Shown one piece after another: positions 1-9,743 of a DNA stretch of 64,000 bases (position 1 is the stretch's first letter; each line of letters opens with the position of its first letter). Under the pieces are notes generated by a model, which saw only the letters and a list, made by a program, of their open reading frames with translations, did no database searches and had not been told where the DNA came from. The translations under genes and the position numbers were made by a program. The stretch is from contig JAAAPE010000064.1 in the NCBI GenBank assembly GCA_009908385.1, positions 1 through 64,000 on the forward strand, in the 5' to 3' direction. Source of the stretch: Gammaproteobacteria bacterium. Its GTDB lineage: Bacteria > Pseudomonadota > Gammaproteobacteria > Xanthomonadales > Wenzhouxiangellaceae.

Positions 1-495
1 ATCGTCCGGCGGGTGCGCGAGGCCGACCACAAGTACCCGATTCTCATCCTGACCGCCCGTTCGGATTGGCAGGACAAGGTCGAGGCGCTCGAGCTCGGTG
101 CGGACGATTACGTCACCAAGCCGTTCCGGATCGAGGAGCTCATGGCGCGCGTCCACGCCCTGCTCAGGCGTTCGGCCGGGCATGCCGCACCCGAGGTGCG
201 CACGGGGCCCCTGAGCGTCAACCTGTCCAGCCAGGAAGCCCGCCTCGACGGCGAGAGCCTCGAGCTGACCAGTTTCGAGTACAAGGTGCTGGAGTACTTC
301 ATGCTCCACCCCGGCCAGGTGGTATCGAAGCTGGAACTCAACGAGCACCTCTACGACGAGGACGCCGACCCCGACAGCAACGTCATCGAGGTGATCATCG
401 GGCGATTGCGCAAGAAGCTCGACCCGGCTGGCGACTGGCAGCCCATCGAAACCCTGCGCGGGCGCGGCTACCGCTTTCGCCAGGATGACGACTGA
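1..495 (+). CDS. OmpR/PhoP-family response regulator (5' truncated by window edge)
   Basis: Receiver fragment 'ILILTARSDWQDKVEALELGADDYVTKPF' plus winged-helix 'LTSFEYKVLEYFMLHPGQVVSK...NVIEVIIGRLRKKLD...TLRGRGYRF'; frame open to base 1. Confidence 0.93.
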   Translation: MVRRVREADHKYPILILTARSDWQDKVEALELGADDYVTKPFRIEELMARVHALLRRSAGHAAPEVRTGPLSVNLSSQEARLDGESLELTSFEYKVLEYFMLHPGQVVSKLELNEHLYDEDADPDSNVIEVIIGRLRKKLDPAGDWQPIETLRGRGYRFRQDDD

Positions 496-509
496 CCGGC
501 CCGCCCGCC

Positions 510-1868
510 TTGCGTCCGCTCGGCTCGCCTTCCCTGCTGGTTCGCCTGCTCGTCGGGGCCGGCCTGGCCCTGCTGATCGCGCTGGCGGCGGTCGGCGGCG
601 CGCTCGACCGCGTCTTCACCAACGCCGCCGAAGAGAGCATGCGCGAGCGCCTCGAATCGGTCGTCTACCTGATTCTGTCGACCGTCGAGGTCGACGCCGA
701 CGGGCTGCCGATCGTTCCCGAATCGCTGGCCGAACCGCGGCTCAACCGCCCGGGATCAAGCCTGCACGGCGGCGCCATGACACCGGCCGGTGAATGGCGC
801 TCGCCCTCGCTGGTCGGGGTCGTGCCCCAGCCCAACGCGCGCCTGATCGAGCGCGGCAGCGAGCTGTTCCGGGGGCTGGAGGTGCAGGGCAACTGGAACG
901 TGTTCGCCCTCGGGCTCGGCTGGGAGATGCCCGACGGCGACATCATCGATCTGACGATCTGGGCGGCGGAGGATCCCAACCGCCTGCAGATGGAGCTGTT
1001 CCGGTTTCGCGCCGACCTGTGGCGCTGGCTGGGACTGGCCGGAGCCCTGATCATCGCCGGGCAGGTCGTGCTGCTGATTCTCGTGCTGCGGCCGCTGCGC
1101 CGCGTGGCCGGTGAAGTGGCCCGGATCGAGTCCGGGCGGCTCGAGCGGCTCGAAGGCAGCTATCCGCGCGAGCTCAGGCCGCTGACCGACAATCTCAACG
1201 CGCTGCTGGCGGCCGAGCGCGACAACGCCCGCCGTTATTCCGAGGCCCTGGCCGACCTGGCCCACGCGCTCAAGACGCCGGTGGCGGTGCTGCGCGCTCG
1301 CATCGAGGCCGACTCGCCGGCGAGTCCGGCCGATCTGGCCGGCCACATCGACGACATGGAGCAGATCATCCGCCGACAGCTCGAGCGCGCCCAGCGCTCC
1401 ACGCGCCGGGCCCTCCCCCGTGCGGTGACGGTCCGGCCGATCCTCGACCGGACCGCCGACTCCCTCGAGCGCCTCCACCGCGATACCGGGCTGGTGGCGG
1501 AGGTCGAGGGGGACCCCGGGCTGGTCGCCTACATCGACGAGCGCGATTTGTGGGAAATCTGCGGCAACCTGATGGAGAACGCCGTCAAGTACGGCAACGG
1601 CCGGATTCGCGCGTGCGTGCGCGCCGGCGAGCCCGGCCGCCGGCGCGACGGCGTCGTCATCGAGATCGAAGACGATGGTCCCGGCATCGAAGCGGAGCAG
1701 TTCGACCGGCTCGTCGAGCGCGGACAGCGGGGCGACGAAAGGCGGGAAGGGCAGGGGCTGGGACTGTCCATCGTCAACGAACTGGTCGAGGCCGGCGGCG
1801 GCCGCCTCGAGGCCGCCAGGTCGGGGATCGGCGGCGCAGTGTTCCGGGTTATCCTGCCACCCTCATGA
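510..1868 (+). CDS. Sensor histidine kinase (PhoQ-like), TTG start
   Basis: Two TM segments, 'LADLAHALKTPVAVLRARIE' H-box, 'NLMENAVKYG' N-box, 'IEDDGPGI' and 'GQGLGLSIVNELVEAGGG'; directly after the response regulator. Confidence 0.92.
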   Translation: MRPLGSPSLLVRLLVGAGLALLIALAAVGGALDRVFTNAAEESMRERLESVVYLILSTVEVDADGLPIVPESLAEPRLNRPGSSLHGGAMTPAGEWRSPSLVGVVPQPNARLIERGSELFRGLEVQGNWNVFALGLGWEMPDGDIIDLTIWAAEDPNRLQMELFRFRADLWRWLGLAGALIIAGQVVLLILVLRPLRRVAGEVARIESGRLERLEGSYPRELRPLTDNLNALLAAERDNARRYSEALADLAHALKTPVAVLRARIEADSPASPADLAGHIDDMEQIIRRQLERAQRSTRRALPRAVTVRPILDRTADSLERLHRDTGLVAEVEGDPGLVAYIDERDLWEICGNLMENAVKYGNGRIRACVRAGEPGRRRDGVVIEIEDDGPGIEAEQFDRLVERGQRGDERREGQGLGLSIVNELVEAGGGRLEAARSGIGGAVFRVILPPS

Positions 1869-2665
1869 GCGAACAGACCCCCATAGAGCGCCTGTTGGGC
1901 ATCATGGCGCGGTTGCGCGACCCCGAACGCGGCTGCCCCTGGGACGTCCAGCAGGACTTCCGGACCATCGCGCCCTATACCATCGAGGAAGCGCACGAGG
2001 TGGCCGACGCCATCGAGCGTGGCGACCTCGACGACCTGCGCGACGAACTGGGCGACCTGCTGTTCCAGGTGGTCTTCCATGCGCGCATGGCCGAAGAGCG
2101 CGCGGCGTTCGCTTTCGACGACGTGGTCGAGGCCATCGCCGACAAGCTCGTGCGCCGGCATCCGCACGTGTTCGGCGACGCCCGTTTCGCCGATGCCGAG
2201 GAGCAGACCGCGAACTGGGAGGCCATCAAGGCCGCCGAGCGGGCGCAGAAAGGCGAATCCGACTCCAGCGTCCTGGCCGGCGTCTCGCGCGGGCTGCCGG
2301 CGCTGAGACGGTCGGTCAAGCTGCAGAAACGCGCCGCCCGAGTCGGTTTCGACTGGCCCGAGGCAAGCCCCGTTTTCGACAAGATCCGCGAGGAAGCCGA
2401 AGAGCTCGAGCAGGCCGTCGCGGCCGATGATCCCGACAACATCGAGGAAGAGGTCGGCGACCTGCTGTTCGCCGTGACCAATCTCGCCCGCAAGCTGGCG
2501 GTCGACCCCGGCTCGGCGCTGCGCCGGGCCAACCACAAGTTCGAGCGGCGTTTCCGCGGCATGGAAGCGCTCGCCGCCGAACGGGACATCGACCTGGCCG
2601 CGGCGGATCACGACACGGTCGAAGCCCTCTACGTCGAATCCAAGCGCCGCCTCGGGCAGGCCTGA
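1865..2665 (+). CDS. mazG: Nucleoside triphosphate pyrophosphohydrolase MazG
   Basis: 'MSEQTPIERLLGIMARLRDPERGCPWDVQQDF..IAPYTIEEAHEVADAIERGDLDDLRDELGDLLFQVVFHARMAEE'; ATGA overlap with upstream kinase. Confidence 0.95.
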   Translation: MSEQTPIERLLGIMARLRDPERGCPWDVQQDFRTIAPYTIEEAHEVADAIERGDLDDLRDELGDLLFQVVFHARMAEERAAFAFDDVVEAIADKLVRRHPHVFGDARFADAEEQTANWEAIKAAERAQKGESDSSVLAGVSRGLPALRRSVKLQKRAARVGFDWPEASPVFDKIREEAEELEQAVAADDPDNIEEEVGDLLFAVTNLARKLAVDPGSALRRANHKFERRFRGMEALAAERDIDLAAADHDTVEALYVESKRRLGQA

Positions 2666-2686
2666 GCTCTGGTCCGGCTGGTCCTC

Positions 2687-3052
2687 ATGCTGCTGGTGAC
2701 CGCCTGTCTTGCCAGCCCCGTCGTTTCCGCCGCCGAGCCGGGTCAGGCGCAGGGCCGGATCGATCGGGTCCAGCTGCTGCGGGTCTCCGAGCACGGCGGC
2801 GAGGACATCCTGCTGCTGTCGCTGCGCGACGGTCGCAGCTTCCGCCTGCCAGGTCAACGCCGCCTGGCGGCCGGACCGGGCGTCGAGGTGTCGCTGCGCT
2901 ACCTGCCGGCCGGCGAAGCCGGCGAGATTCCGGTTGCCTGCCGAATCCGGGTGACGGCCGTGCCGATCGAGCGCGACGGCCGCACGCGGCTGAAGCGGGC
3001 CGACCGACCCTTCGTCGTCTATCGCAACAGCCGATCCGAACACGACTGTTGA
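2687..3052 (+). CDS. Hypothetical secreted protein
   Basis: ORF with signal-like N-terminus 'MLLVTACLASPVVSAAEP', immediately after mazG. Confidence 0.6.
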   Translation: MLLVTACLASPVVSAAEPGQAQGRIDRVQLLRVSEHGGEDILLLSLRDGRSFRLPGQRRLAAGPGVEVSLRYLPAGEAGEIPVACRIRVTAVPIERDGRTRLKRADRPFVVYRNSRSEHDC

Positions 3053-3093
3053 GCCCCGGGCGCGGCGGGGGTATCATACGCGGCTTGATTTTC

Positions 3094-3168
3094 GGGCCGT
3101 TAGCTCAATGGTAGAGCAGTAGGCTTTTAACCTATTGGTTGAAGGTTCGAGTCCTTCACGGCCCACCA
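3094..3168 (+). tRNA. tRNA-Lys (anticodon TTT), CCA encoded
   Basis: GGGCCGT...ACGGCCC acceptor stem + A + CCA; anticodon loop CTTTTAA with TTT at 3126-3128; T-arm 'GGTTCGAGTCC'. Confidence 0.95.
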
Positions 3169-3191
3169 TCCTCCTTCCAAGGCCATGCCCC

Positions 3192-3839
3192 ATGGCTGAA
3201 TCGCGCCTTCCCCGGACCTCGCAGCACGGACCGCACCGGCGGCTCGACGAGACGGTCGTGCGCCACCTGCGCCATCCATGGCGCTCGCCGGTCCGGGACT
3301 ACAGCCGCCGCGCGTTCGACGAACTGGCCGCTTCCATGGATTCCGGCTCCCCGCTGGTGCTGGACTCGGGCTGCGGCACCGGCGCGTCCACCGCCGTGCT
3401 GGCGGCCGCTCATCCGGAGTGCGTGGTGATCGGCATCGACAAGAGCGCCGAGCGCCTCGCCCGGGCGCCCCGGCTACCCGGCAACGCCCGCCTGGTCCGC
3501 GCCGAACTCTCCGATATCTGGCGACTCCTGCGCGAGTCCGGCCGGACGTTGGCCAGGCACTACCTGCTCTACCCCAATCCATGGCCGAAGCCCGGTCATC
3601 TCAAGCGGCGCTGGCACGGTCATCCCGCCTTTCCCGAACTGCTCGCGCTGGGCGGACGGCTGGAGCTCAGAAGCAATTTCGAACTGTACGTCGACGAATT
3701 CGCCCGGGCCCTGATGCTGGCGGGAGTCGTTGACGTGAAAGTGGTATCTTTCGGGGCTGACGAGCCGATCAGTCCGTTCGAGCGCAAGTACGCGCTCAGC
3801 GGACATCGACTGTTCCAACTCACCGCAACCGTGGAGTGA
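3192..3839 (+). CDS. TrmB-like SAM-dependent methyltransferase
   Basis: 'LVLDSGCGTGASTAVLAAAHPECVVIGIDKS' SAM motif; 'LLYPNPWPKPGHLKRRWHGHP' resembles the TrmB 'FPDPWPKxRHxKRR' motif. Confidence 0.75.
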   Translation: MAESRLPRTSQHGPHRRLDETVVRHLRHPWRSPVRDYSRRAFDELAASMDSGSPLVLDSGCGTGASTAVLAAAHPECVVIGIDKSAERLARAPRLPGNARLVRAELSDIWRLLRESGRTLARHYLLYPNPWPKPGHLKRRWHGHPAFPELLALGGRLELRSNFELYVDEFARALMLAGVVDVKVVSFGADEPISPFERKYALSGHRLFQLTATVE

Positions 3840-3844
3840 CCACA

Positions 3845-4645
3845 ATGAAAGCACTGCGTGCAGGCTCTCTCGCGATCTCGGCCCTGATTCTGGCCGGACC
3901 GGCCCTGGCCGACGAAAAGCTCAGGGGCGTGATCGACCATCCGGAACGTCCGTCGGCGGAAGCCGCGCGTGATGTCCACCGGCATCCCTACGAAACGCTG
4001 ACGTTCTTCGGTGTCGAGCCGGACATGGCCGTCGTGGAAATCTCGCCCGGCGCCGGCTGGTACACCGAGATTCTGGGTCCCTACCTTGCGGAGGAGGGCC
4101 GGCTGATCGCGGCGCACTGGAACATGGAACAGGACGAACTGCCGAGCTACTACGAGCGGGGCATGACGGCCTACAAGGAGCGCATCGCCGCCGAACGTTT
4201 CGGCAACGTGGAGATCATCGCCTTCGATCCGCCCGGGATGACCTCCCTCGGTGACCCCGGGTCGGCCGACATGGTGCTCACCTTCCGCAATGTGCACAGC
4301 TACGCCGGCGACGACACCTTCCGCGATGTCGCCGAGGCGGCCTTCGAAGTGCTCGAACCGGGCGGTGTCTTCGGTGTGGTGGGTCATCGCCTTCCCGAGG
4401 ATCGCGAGCAGGATCCGTCCACGGGTTACGTCAGGCAGAGCTGGGTCGTGGGCATCGCCGAGTCTTCCGGTTTCGTGCTCGAGGCGGCCTCGGAGATCAA
4501 CGCCAATCCGGATGACAGCGCCGACCATCCCAACGGCGTGTGGACCCTCCCCCCGAGCCTGCGCGTGCCCGAGGGCGAGGACGAGGAGCAGTATCGCGAA
4601 ATCGGCGAGAGCGATCGTTTCACCCTGAAGTTCGTGAAGCGCTAA
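3845..4645 (+). CDS. Predicted secreted/periplasmic class I SAM methyltransferase-like protein
   Basis: Signal peptide 'MKALRAGSLAISALILAGPALA'; 'VVEISPGAGWYTEILGPYL' SAM-like motif. Confidence 0.75.
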   Translation: MKALRAGSLAISALILAGPALADEKLRGVIDHPERPSAEAARDVHRHPYETLTFFGVEPDMAVVEISPGAGWYTEILGPYLAEEGRLIAAHWNMEQDELPSYYERGMTAYKERIAAERFGNVEIIAFDPPGMTSLGDPGSADMVLTFRNVHSYAGDDTFRDVAEAAFEVLEPGGVFGVVGHRLPEDREQDPSTGYVRQSWVVGIAESSGFVLEAASEINANPDDSADHPNGVWTLPPSLRVPEGEDEEQYREIGESDRFTLKFVKR

Positions 4646-4669
4646 GACGCTCGCTACGCGAGCGTCTTA
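4643..4669. repeat. Perfect inverted repeat TAAGACGCTCG-CTACG-CGAGCGTCTTA
   Basis: 11-bp arms, 5-nt loop, contains the stop codon of the preceding CDS; no T-tract. Confidence 0.85.
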
Positions 4670-4913
4670 AAGTCCCGGCCGTAGCGAGGCGAAGAGCCGG
4701 GATCTTTCTCGGGAAGCGATTCCGGTCGATCCAGCCGGGACGGGGGACAGCCCCGTTCCGGAACTTCGCGACGAAGCGGCGCGGGTTCATCGAAGCCGGC
4801 CGCATCAAGCGAAGGGCCGTCGGGACAACTCGCTTGTGCCGCCTTCACCTGCCACCGACCCACGACTCCTTACCCTTTCGGACAACTGCAAACGCTGCAC
4901 AGGGGAAGCGACC

Positions 4914-5471
4914 ATGCCGGATCTGATCGAGCTCGTCTATGCCAGCCGATCCAATGTCACTGGCAATCCGGGCGGTGCCGGGGTCGAGCCGGAAGTCGGC
5001 CGCATCCTCTACCAGTCCAGGCGCAACAATGCTCGGCTTGGTATCGGCGGCGTGCTCTGTTTCGGCAATGACACCTTCTTCCAGTGCCTGGAAGGAGAAC
5101 GCGAAGCGGTCGAGAAAATCTACAACAGGCTCCACGACGACCCGCGTCACCGTGAAGTGACCCTGCTGCGCAAGAGTCCGATCGCGTCTCGCCGTTTCAG
5201 GCTGTGGGCGATGAAATACCTCACGCTCGATCGTCGCCTTCGCGACAAGCTCAAGCGTCACGGCTACGTCCCTTTTGATCCGTTCGGATTCGACGACGCC
5301 AACATTGAAGAGGTGCTGGAGCTTCTGCGCGAATCGACTGAAGCGCCCCTGCCCCGGGACGATCGTCCGCAGCCCGGATCACCGCGCGAGCCCGCCCAGG
5401 TCAAGGCCTACACGGCCGCCGCGGGCACCGCGATGGCGACCTTCGCCGCGATCGGCTGGTTGATTCTCTAG
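4914..5471 (+). CDS. BLUF-domain blue-light sensor protein with C-terminal hydrophobic anchor
   Basis: 'IELVYASR', '[52 protein letters not shown]' (conserved Tyr, Asn, Gln), 'RLWAMKYL'; C-term '[21 protein letters not shown]'. Confidence 0.88.
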   Translation: MPDLIELVYASRSNVTGNPGGAGVEPEVGRILYQSRRNNARLGIGGVLCFGNDTFFQCLEGEREAVEKIYNRLHDDPRHREVTLLRKSPIASRRFRLWAMKYLTLDRRLRDKLKRHGYVPFDPFGFDDANIEEVLELLRESTEAPLPRDDRPQPGSPREPAQVKAYTAAAGTAMATFAAIGWLIL

Positions 5472-5535
5472 CGCAACCCGCGCCCTAGCCGACTGCTGTG
5501 GCAAGGTCGCCCATCTTCGGCGACAATTCCCGGCC

Positions 5536-7785
5536 ATGAGCGAAATCAAACCCGTTTCCGGCGACTTCGAACAACAACCCCTGCGCACCTACGCCGAGCG
5601 CGCCTACCTCGACTACGCCATGTACGTGGTGCTCGACCGCGCCCTGCCGCACGTGGGCGACGGGCTCAAGCCCGTGCAGCGGCGTATCGTCTACGCGATG
5701 AGCGAGCTGGGCCTGTCGGCCGCCTCCAAGCACAAGAAATCGGCCCGCACGGTGGGGGACGTGATCGGCAAGTTCCACCCACACGGCGACTCGGCCTGCT
5801 ACGAGGCCATGGTGCTGATGGCCCAGCCCTTCTCCTATCGCTACCCGCTGGTTGACGGGCAGGGCAATTTCGGCTCGCCCGACGATCCCAAGTCCTTCGC
5901 GGCCATGCGCTACACCGAATCGCGCCTGGCGCCGTACGCGAAGACCCTGCTGGCCGAGCTGGGGCAGGGTACGGTGGAGTGGGTGCCCAACTTCGACGGC
6001 ACCCTCAAGGAGCCCAAGCTGCTGCCGGCGCGCCTGCCCAACGTACTGCTCAACGGCGGGCAGGGCATCGCGGTGGGCATGGCCACCGACATCCCGCCGC
6101 ACAACCTGCGTGAAGTAGTCTCGGCCTGCATCCGCCTGCTCGAGGCGCCGAAAAAGACCACCGTGGCCGAGCTGTGCGAGCACATCCCGGCCCCGGATTT
6201 CCCCGGCGGACCCGAGATCGTCAGTTCGAGGGAGGAATTGCTCCATCTCTACGAAACCGGTTCCGGCGGCATCCGCCAGCGGGCGAAGTGGGAGAAGGAA
6301 GGCGAGGAAATCATCGTCACCGCGCTGCCGCACCAGGTCTCGCCGGCCAAGGTGCTCGAGCAGATCGCCGGCCAGATGCAGGCCAAGAAGCTGCCCTGGG
6401 TGACCGACCTCCGGGACGAGTCCGATCACGAGCACCCGACACGCCTGGTGATCGTGCCGCGTTCGAACCGCGTGGACGTCGAGCAGCTGATGGATCACCT
6501 GTTCGCGACCACGGATCTGGAAAAGAGCGCGCGCATGAACCTCAACGTCATCGGGCTGGACGGCCGGCCGGGCGTGCGCAACCTCAAGGACCTGCTCGTC
6601 GAGTGGCTGGAGTTCCGTCGGCAGACCGTCACGAGGCGCCTGGAATTCCGGCTCGACCAGGTGGTCGATCGCCTGCATATTCTCGACGGCCTGCTGATCG
6701 CTTACCTCAATATCGACGAGGTGATCCACATCATCCGCACCGAGGACGAGCCCAAGCCGGTGCTGATGGAGCGTTTCGGCCTGACCGGCACCCAGGCCGA
6801 GGCCATCCTGGAGCTCAAGCTGCGCCACCTGGCGAAGCTCGAGGAGATGAAGATCCAGGGCGAGAAGGACGAGCTCGAGGCCGAGCGCAAGCAGATCGAA
6901 GCGATCCTCGACTCGCCGAAGAAACTCACGCGCCTGATCCGCGACGAACTGCTCGAGGACGCCGAGAAGTACGGCGACGAGAGACGCTCGCAACTGGTCG
7001 AGCGTTCGGCCGCGCAAGCCCTGAAGGAAATCGACCTGGTCCCGTCCGAGCCGGTCACCGTGGTGCTCAGCGAAAACGGCTGGGTACGCGCGGCCAAGGG
7101 GCACGACATCAAGCCCGAGGAGCTCAGCTACCGGGCCGGCGACGCCTACCTGGCCGCCGCTCGCGGCCGAAGCACGCAGATGGCCTGTTTCCTGGACTCC
7201 AGCGGTCGCAGCTACTCGCTCGTGGCCCACGAGCTGCCATCGGCACGCAGCCTGGGCGAGCCGCTGACCGGACGGTTCAGCCCGAAGGCCGATGCCGTCT
7301 TTCGCAGCGTGGCCGTCGGCGCGCCCGAGGCCCGGGTGCTGCTGGCCTCGGATGCCGGCTACGGCTTCATCACGCAGCTCGAGAACCTGCACACCCGCCA
7401 GAAAGCCGGCAAGCAGATGCTCACCGTGCCGGCCGGTTCGGATGTCCTGCCGATCGCGCCGGTGACCGAAGACGAGGAAGCGGTCATCGTCTGCGCCACC
7501 AGCGAGGGTTACCTGCTGGCCTACTACCTGACCGAACTGCCCGAGCTGTCCAAGGGCAAGGGCAACAAGCTTATCAATATCCCGCCCAAGGCGAAGAAGG
7601 CCGGCGAGAAGATGGCCGGCGCCATCGTCATCGCCGCCGGCGAGGACTGCCTGGTCTGGGCGGGGCAGCGTTACCTGCGTCTGAGCTGGGCCGACACGGA
7701 GAACTACTGGGGCGAACGCGCCCAGCGCGGCCGCAAGCTGCCGAGGGGGTTCCAGAAGGTCACCCGCCTGTCGCTCGCCGAGTAG
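5536..7785 (+). CDS. parC: DNA topoisomerase IV subunit A
   Basis: '[38 protein letters not shown]', '[16 protein letters not shown]', '[10 protein letters not shown]'. Confidence 0.97.
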   Translation: MSEIKPVSGDFEQQPLRTYAERAYLDYAMYVVLDRALPHVGDGLKPVQRRIVYAMSELGLSAASKHKKSARTVGDVIGKFHPHGDSACYEAMVLMAQPFSYRYPLVDGQGNFGSPDDPKSFAAMRYTESRLAPYAKTLLAELGQGTVEWVPNFDGTLKEPKLLPARLPNVLLNGGQGIAVGMATDIPPHNLREVVSACIRLLEAPKKTTVAELCEHIPAPDFPGGPEIVSSREELLHLYETGSGGIRQRAKWEKEGEEIIVTALPHQVSPAKVLEQIAGQMQAKKLPWVTDLRDESDHEHPTRLVIVPRSNRVDVEQLMDHLFATTDLEKSARMNLNVIGLDGRPGVRNLKDLLVEWLEFRRQTVTRRLEFRLDQVVDRLHILDGLLIAYLNIDEVIHIIRTEDEPKPVLMERFGLTGTQAEAILELKLRHLAKLEEMKIQGEKDELEAERKQIEAILDSPKKLTRLIRDELLEDAEKYGDERRSQLVERSAAQALKEIDLVPSEPVTVVLSENGWVRAAKGHDIKPEELSYRAGDAYLAAARGRSTQMACFLDSSGRSYSLVAHELPSARSLGEPLTGRFSPKADAVFRSVAVGAPEARVLLASDAGYGFITQLENLHTRQKAGKQMLTVPAGSDVLPIAPVTEDEEAVIVCATSEGYLLAYYLTELPELSKGKGNKLINIPPKAKKAGEKMAGAIVIAAGEDCLVWAGQRYLRLSWADTENYWGERAQRGRKLPRGFQKVTRLSLAE

Positions 7786-7806
7786 CTTCGTCGAGGGAGC
7801 GGGTCT

Positions 7807-8652
7807 TCAGGAGCAGCTCAGCTGCTCGAGGTCCCGTGAGAAATCGGCCAGGTTGTCCCGTAGCCGGTCGATCTGGCGCTCGGGCGCGATGCCGTGTATG
7901 GCCGCAATAGTCTCGATGGTCCGGTCGCGGTTGGTCTCGCGCCGCCGCTCCAGCGCCTCGTTGGTGAACCGGCCGGGTTCGAGAAGCGCGGCGATGGCCG
8001 CTTCGAATCGCCGGGGCTCGTGGCGCATCCGCAGCGCCCCGGCGAATTCGGCCTGCCAGCGGAGCCGTTGTTGCAACGCCATTTCGGCGGTCGGGTCGAG
8101 CGCCCCGGCCCACTGGCGCAGGCGAGCTCGCTGCGTATCGGTCAGGCGGCCGGAGAAGCGGCGCATGCCCTTTTCCATGTTTTCGGCGCGCGCTTCGACG
8201 GCGCTCGCCTCGGCGTAGGATTCGGCCTCCTCCCGCAATTCCCGGTTGCGTTCCTCGAAACTGTCGAGCAAGCGGGTCACCTGCTCGTCGTCCAGGCTGG
8301 CCAGCAGGTCGATCACGGTGGGGCGGATGTGCGCCAGCAGCCGACGGCCGAAGTCCGTGACCTGCGTTTGGTACCGTTCGAGGGTTTCTTCGTCGATTCG
8401 TCCCGCCACGACGTCTCGGTCGACCTGCCGCAGAAAGGCGGCGTAGGCCGGCAGTTCGCTGGCGCAGTGCCACGCGAGGTGTTCGTCGAGCGAAGCGCGC
8501 AGCATTTTGTCCTGTTCGGCCGTCAGGTCGACCCGGTCTTCGACCCAGCGCATCACCAGCCAGTCGGCGTTGTTGTAGACCGTCTTGACGCCGCAGCCGC
8601 CCAGCAGGGCGACCAGCATCAGCAGCGTGACGAGTCGAAGCGAATGGCGCAT
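7807..8652 (-). CDS. Lipoprotein, DUF6279-like
   Basis: Lipobox 'LLGGCGVKTVYNNADWLVMRWVEDRVDLTAEQ'. Confidence 0.75.
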   Translation of the reverse strand: MRHSLRLVTLLMLVALLGGCGVKTVYNNADWLVMRWVEDRVDLTAEQDKMLRASLDEHLAWHCASELPAYAAFLRQVDRDVVAGRIDEETLERYQTQVTDFGRRLLAHIRPTVIDLLASLDDEQVTRLLDSFEERNRELREEAESYAEASAVEARAENMEKGMRRFSGRLTDTQRARLRQWAGALDPTAEMALQQRLRWQAEFAGALRMRHEPRRFEAAIAALLEPGRFTNEALERRRETNRDRTIETIAAIHGIAPERQIDRLRDNLADFSRDLEQLSCS

Positions 8653-8698
8653 TGAAGGAATGTAGACGCGGGGGCGAGAACGGCGTGTCGACGCCGTC

Positions 8699-9589
8699 TC
8701 AGGGCGGCGACGAGGGGCGGTCGGTAGAATCGCCGCCCTGCCGGATGACGGCCCGGCGAAAATCCTCCAGCCACGACAGCACCGAAGCCCGGTGCGCCGG
8801 ACCCATGCGGATCAGCAGCTTGTGTCCCCAGGACTGATCCTGCAGCGACTCGTCCGCGAAATGCAGGCGTCCCTCGTAGGGCAGGACCTCGAAAGGCAGT
8901 CCGACCTCTGGCGTCGCCAGCAGGTGGTCGACGACGTCGATGAGGCGGTCATTGAACCAGGGTTCGGCCTCGCCCAGTTCCTCCCAGGCCTGCTGGAAGA
9001 GCGGATGGTAGCGGGCGTAGATGGCCGCAGCCCGCCGCGCCTGGAGGGCCTCGAGGGTTTCGACCAGCTCGTCGTAACGGTCGGCGTTGGCCGCCGTCCA
9101 GAGGCGGGCGTCGCTAGCGGCCGACCCGATCGCGACCGGGTCGGTGTCCAGGGCCTGCAGAGGCCGGGTCCTGAGCGCCGGGGCAGGTCCGTCGAGGCTG
9201 TGGACCACCGCGACGGCTCGCGGGATGACGAAGTCGGGCTTGACCCAGCGTTCCACGAAGGGGGCGCCGAGCAGCTCGGAAAGGGTCGCCAGCGCCGCCT
9301 CGTCGCTGTTGGTCAGCGCGGGAAGAGGGGTGGCCTCTTCCAGCTCTGCATCGGGCGGCGTGTCGGCTTCGGCGACGGCCTCGACGTCGTCCCCGGCCGG
9401 CTCGATGGCCCCGGATACCTCCGGCTCCCGCTCCGGCGAGGGCAGGGGATAGCGAGGCGCCGGCTGCAAGGGCCGCTCTTCGGCGGCCGGGTCGGGCCGG
9501 GGGACGAGTTCCGCCTGACGGCGCTGCTCGAACCACCACAGACCGGCCACCAGGGCCAGGGCCAGGATGATGCTGATGATCCATCGCAT
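8699..9589 (-). CDS. DUF3014-like membrane-anchored protein
   Basis: N-terminal TM 'MRWIISIILALALVAGLWWFEQRR'; 'PFVERWVKPDFVIPRAVAVVHSLDG'. Confidence 0.75.
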   Translation of the reverse strand: MRWIISIILALALVAGLWWFEQRRQAELVPRPDPAAEERPLQPAPRYPLPSPEREPEVSGAIEPAGDDVEAVAEADTPPDAELEEATPLPALTNSDEAALATLSELLGAPFVERWVKPDFVIPRAVAVVHSLDGPAPALRTRPLQALDTDPVAIGSAASDARLWTAANADRYDELVETLEALQARRAAAIYARYHPLFQQAWEELGEAEPWFNDRLIDVVDHLLATPEVGLPFEVLPYEGRLHFADESLQDQSWGHKLLIRMGPAHRASVLSWLEDFRRAVIRQGGDSTDRPSSPP

Positions 9590-9743
9590 TGCCGCTCTCC
9601 GCGCGGGTCGTACTGATTGTGACCGCGGACGGACCCGCGGGTTCTGAGGGTGCGCGCCGGGCGGGCGACCGGGGCATCGCCGGTTTGTTGCACGCTGTCG
9701 CCTGTGGAACAATGCCGCCAGGTTAGAGAACGGAGCCAGTCGC

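Noticed and set aside
5701-5820. Quinolone-resistance change in ParC
   Set aside because: The motif '[10 protein letters not shown]' has the usual wild-type Ser and Glu.
5485-7392. 635-aa ORF antisense to parC
   Set aside because: Codon-shadow artefact of a GC-rich conserved gene; no recognisable domain.
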